The translations under genes and the position numbers were made by a program. 14,898 bases of DNA from the NCBI GenBank assembly GCA_035591015.1, contig JAXIUW010040007.1, positions 1 to 14,898 on the forward strand. Reading direction: 5' to 3'. The stretch's first letter is position 1; every line of letters begins with the position of its first letter. Below, in pieces: positions 14,552 through 14,898 of this stretch. Below the pieces are notes generated by a model that was given only the letters and a program-made list of their open reading frames with translations, searched no databases and was not told the DNA's origin. This stretch comes from Cephalothrix simula. Taxonomy: Eukaryota; Nemertea; Palaeonemertea; Archinemertea; Cephalotrichidae.

Positions 14552-14898
14552 TCACTCATCGGTCTAAGGCATATTCCTCTCTTGATAATTCTTCAATGAA
14601 TTAAAACACAGATAAAAACCTTCCTTACAAAGTGTCAGATGAAATACATATCTCAGGTTTTCCAACAATTGGGGGATGTAAAGTTGAAACACAGGACGAT
14701 TTCATTTTGACATACTAATTTCATAACATTGAATTGACCACCATTTATGGTCCGATAGTAAATGGATGGCAGTGGCAGTCGATTCACATTATGAAATCTG
14801 TATATCAAAATAAATTTGTCTTGTGTTCGAAAGCAACTCAGTTACACTTCCAATTGAAGGATTATCAAGAGAGAAATATACCTTAGACCAGTGAGTGA
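14552..14898. repeat. Inverted repeat reaching the right edge, probable small transposon
   Basis: TCACTCATCGGTCTAAGGCA at the left matches TCACTCACTGGTCTAAGGTA read in reverse from the last base. Similarity continues through CTCTCTTGATAAT for about 50 bp in all. The interior is about 245 bp of non-coding DNA. The right end may extend beyond the window, so target duplications cannot be checked. Confidence 0.7.

Noticed and set aside
14832-14890. Possible plus-strand exon ending at a GTGAGT donor
   Set aside because: It coincides with one arm of the inverted repeat 14552-14898, so the splice-like signal is probably incidental.
1-14898. CRISPR array, bacterial operon or tRNA genes
   Set aside because: No regularly spaced identical repeats, no Shine-Dalgarno-led gene strings and no cloverleaf-like sequence were seen.

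Overview
The window is animal nuclear DNA. It is AT-rich, has widely spaced genes, GT-AG introns and several small non-autonomous DNA transposons, and it encodes families typical of metazoans: a rhodopsin-type GPCR, an ankyrin-repeat/tyrosine-kinase-like kinase and an interferon regulatory factor (IRF) DNA-binding domain. There are no bacterial signatures such as operons or ribosome binding sites. Intronless GPCRs and large ankyrin-kinase families are common in early-branching animals and some marine invertebrates, but I cannot name the phylum from this sequence.

Layout. At 1-147 an open frame runs in from the left edge and may be the tail of another gene. At 745-1920 (+) lies an intronless GPCR. 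The spacer 1921-3682 carries two miniature transposons with the same terminal inverted repeats (2027-2146 and 3027-3426). At 3683-6463 (+) lies an intronless 926-residue protein with about ten ankyrin repeats, a TKL-type kinase domain and C-terminal TPR-like helices. Converging on it from the right is a multi-exon minus-strand gene whose exons I place at 13551-11989, 10065-9906, 9334-9206, 8485-8327 and 7365-7265. Reading phases agree at every junction. Exons 2-4 encode an IRF DNA-binding domain with all five signature tryptophans. Exon 1 encodes a long low-complexity region resembling a transcriptional activation domain, followed by a short helical segment. Beyond its start (13552-14898) are two unassigned open frames and an inverted repeat at the right edge.

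The introns of the IRF-like gene hold most of the repeats. Intron 1 contains a hAT-like element with a perfect 8-bp target-site duplication and a 1.06-kb element with long inverted arms. Intron 2 has a roughly 150-bp direct duplication. Intron 3 has a 44-bp near-perfect palindrome. Intron 4 has a degenerate repeat of about 55 bp. A 96-nt hairpin resembling a pre-miRNA or foldback element lies between the two convergent genes.

The three main genes show no operon-like relationship. A receptor, a repeat-kinase adaptor and an IRF could all belong to signalling or innate immunity, but proximity alone is no evidence of a shared pathway. The most unusual item is the IRF-like gene: if the splice model is right, its DNA-binding domain lies near the C terminus (about residues 564-670), not at the N terminus as in known IRFs.
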